The notes below the pieces were generated by a model. It had not been told where the DNA came from. It searched no databases and saw only the letters and a list, made by a program, of their open reading frames with translations. From assembly GCA_047615875.1 (NCBI GenBank), contig JBLHGU010000055.1:1-26983 (forward strand): a DNA stretch of 26,983 nucleotides, in the 5' to 3' direction. Both the position numbers and the translations under genes were made by a program. Below are positions 25,767-26,983 of the stretch, piece by piece. This DNA is from JBLHGU01 sp047615875 (GTDB taxonomy: Bacteria; Pseudomonadota; Gammaproteobacteria; Arenicellales; CAJQKF01). Every line of letters begins with the position of its first letter. Within the stretch, counting starts at the first letter, position 1.

Positions 25767-26983
25767 TCATCGCAACCGCCGGTCATGTAGACCACGGTAA
25801 GACCGAACTCGTTAAAGCGTTGACGGGTATTGATACCGATCGCTTGCCCGAAGAGAAAGCTCGTGGCTTGTCTATTGATTTAGGGTTTGCCTATCAACCA
25901 TTGTCGGATAACCGCACGTTGGGGTTTGTGGATGTACCGGGGCATGAGAAGTTCATCCGCAACATGTTAGCCGGTGTGGGTGGCATTGATCTGGGATTGC
26001 TGGTGGTCGCGGCTGATGATGGTGTCATGCCGCAAACCCGCGAACATTTTGCGATTCTCGACCTGTTGGGAATCAATCAATGTGTTGTGGCGATAACCAA
26101 AATCGATCGCGTGGACGACGAGCGTATTCTGCAAGTGCAAGTTCAGGTGGAGGCATTGCTCAGTGATGCAGGGCACAAACAAGTTGCTGTATTTCCGGTT
26201 TGTGCGCCCGATAATCAGGGTGTTGATGCACTGAAGGGTGATCTTGATAAGCGGGCACATGGCTTGAGTATTCGTCCTCACGATGGTCATTTTCGAATGG
26301 CCATAGATCGGGTGTTTACACTCAAAGGTGTTGGCCTGGTTGTCACAGGTATGGTGATTGCTGGTGCAGCGACAATCGATGACAGCCTGGTACTATCTTA
26401 TGATGGTTCTCAGGTGCGGATGCGTGGCATTCGAGCACACAACGAAGTGAGCGATCACGCACAGGCCGGACAGCGGTGCGCGATAAATATCGTCGGACGC
26501 GGTGTTAGTGAAAGCCTGATAAATCGCGGCCACTGGTTAATGCACTCAAACTTGTACGCGCCGACAAGAAGGATTGACGTTGATTTGCGCGTGCTAGACA
26601 CCGAGTCGAGGCCCTTGAAACACTGGACACCGACGCATCTGCATATCGGCGCAGATCATCTCTCGGCTCGGGTGGCGGTTCTGTCTGGAGGAACCATCGC
26701 TGAGGGTGACAGAGGTTTGGTGCAGCTGGTGTTGGCGCAAGATGCCTTTGTCGTTCATGGTGATCGTTTCGTACTGCGTGACCAGTCCGCCCAGCGTACC
26801 ATTGCTGGCGGGCATGTGATCGATCCCTTCTCTCCCAAACGCGGCCGCGCGCGACCCAGCAGAATCGAAGCACTGCACGCCATGAATAAGCATGATTCGA
26901 GGGACGTACTTGATGCCCTGACAAAAATAAGTGAAATCGGCGTACCGCTGAATCAATTCTCTATTGCGCACAATCTTCCGAGG
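25763..26983 (+). CDS. selB: Selenocysteine-specific elongation factor SelB (partial, runs off the edge)
   Basis: The first 407 codons are present and open to the window end. The ATG (25763) overlaps the selA TGA as ATGA, so the two are co-translated. GTPase motifs: G1 GHVDHGKT, G2 region RGLSIDLGFAY (Ser where E. coli has Thr), G3 DVPGHEKF, G4 TKID. EF-Tu-like domains 2 and 3 follow (AIDRVFTLKGVGLVVTG, later DRFVLRDQSAQRTIAGG). The winged-helix C-terminus that binds the SECIS RNA has only begun. SelB carries Sec-tRNA(Sec) to UGA codons followed by a SECIS hairpin, as at 23761-23791. No in-frame stops were seen. Confidence 0.95.
   Translation, partial: MIIATAGHVDHGKTELVKALTGIDTDRLPEEKARGLSIDLGFAYQPLSDNRTLGFVDVPGHEKFIRNMLAGVGGIDLGLLVVAADDGVMPQTREHFAILDLLGINQCVVAITKIDRVDDERILQVQVQVEALLSDAGHKQVAVFPVCAPDNQGVDALKGDLDKRAHGLSIRPHDGHFRMAIDRVFTLKGVGLVVTGMVIAGAATIDDSLVLSYDGSQVRMRGIRAHNEVSDHAQAGQRCAINIVGRGVSESLINRGHWLMHSNLYAPTRRIDVDLRVLDTESRPLKHWTPTHLHIGADHLSARVAVLSGGTIAEGDRGLVQLVLAQDAFVVHGDRFVLRDQSAQRTIAGGHVIDPFSPKRGRARPSRIEALHAMNKHDSRDVLDALTKISEIGVPLNQFSIAHNLPR

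Overview
The window looks like a chromosomal segment of a Gram-negative bacterium, probably a proteobacterium and perhaps a marine or host-associated gammaproteobacterium. The lineage is inferred from protein types (CaiC/CaiD-like enzymes, a SelA/SelB pair, a proteobacterial-type selenoprotein B family member), not from a marker gene. No rRNA, tRNA, CRISPR array or transposase was seen. A striking trait is gene decay: at least six genes are broken. These are an enolase-superfamily remnant, a cyclase/TPR gene, a glycosyltransferase stub, an enoyl-CoA hydratase, a cation/proton antiporter, and a SAM-domain cyclase/ATPase. Some lesions are single-base losses in short homopolymers and could be sequencing errors. 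Others are large internal deletions and nonsense codons, which are real decay.

Layout: 1-2463 is mostly decayed sequence. 2578-14011 is a catabolic block for a CoA-activated acid. It holds a CaiC-like acyl-CoA ligase (minus), a deleted enoyl-CoA hydratase and a zinc alcohol dehydrogenase (plus), and a minus-strand operon running CaiD-like hydratase, ADP-forming acyl-CoA synthetase-like protein, 2,4-dienoyl-CoA reductase-like flavoenzyme, MDR oxidoreductase, frameshifted antiporter. CaiC-like and CaiD-like enzymes together suggest a carnitine-like or other acid, but the substrate cannot be read from sequence.

14446-15452 is a heavily decayed SAM-cyclase-ATPase gene. 15869-19035 is a plus-strand group: a small membrane-anchored protein, an alanine-racemase-fold PLP protein lacking the usual catalytic tyrosine, a PhyH-type Fe(II)/2-oxoglutarate dioxygenase, and a methyltransferase closely matching phosphoethanolamine N-methyltransferases. 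The last three form a possible undescribed pathway that makes or modifies a methylated amine. On the opposite strand lies an intact 1032-residue cyclase-ATPase-TPR regulator (19190-22288), followed by a secreted cupin and a duplicated stub of the small-protein gene.

The right end is a selenium locus. A selenoprotein B family (GrdB/PrdB-like) gene on the minus strand reads through an in-frame UGA at 23789-23791 and would otherwise be called as two unrelated ORFs. It is divergent from selA and selB, which encode the machinery for making Sec-tRNA and delivering it to that UGA. selB runs off the window edge. A small 81-codon gene follows the selenoprotein gene.
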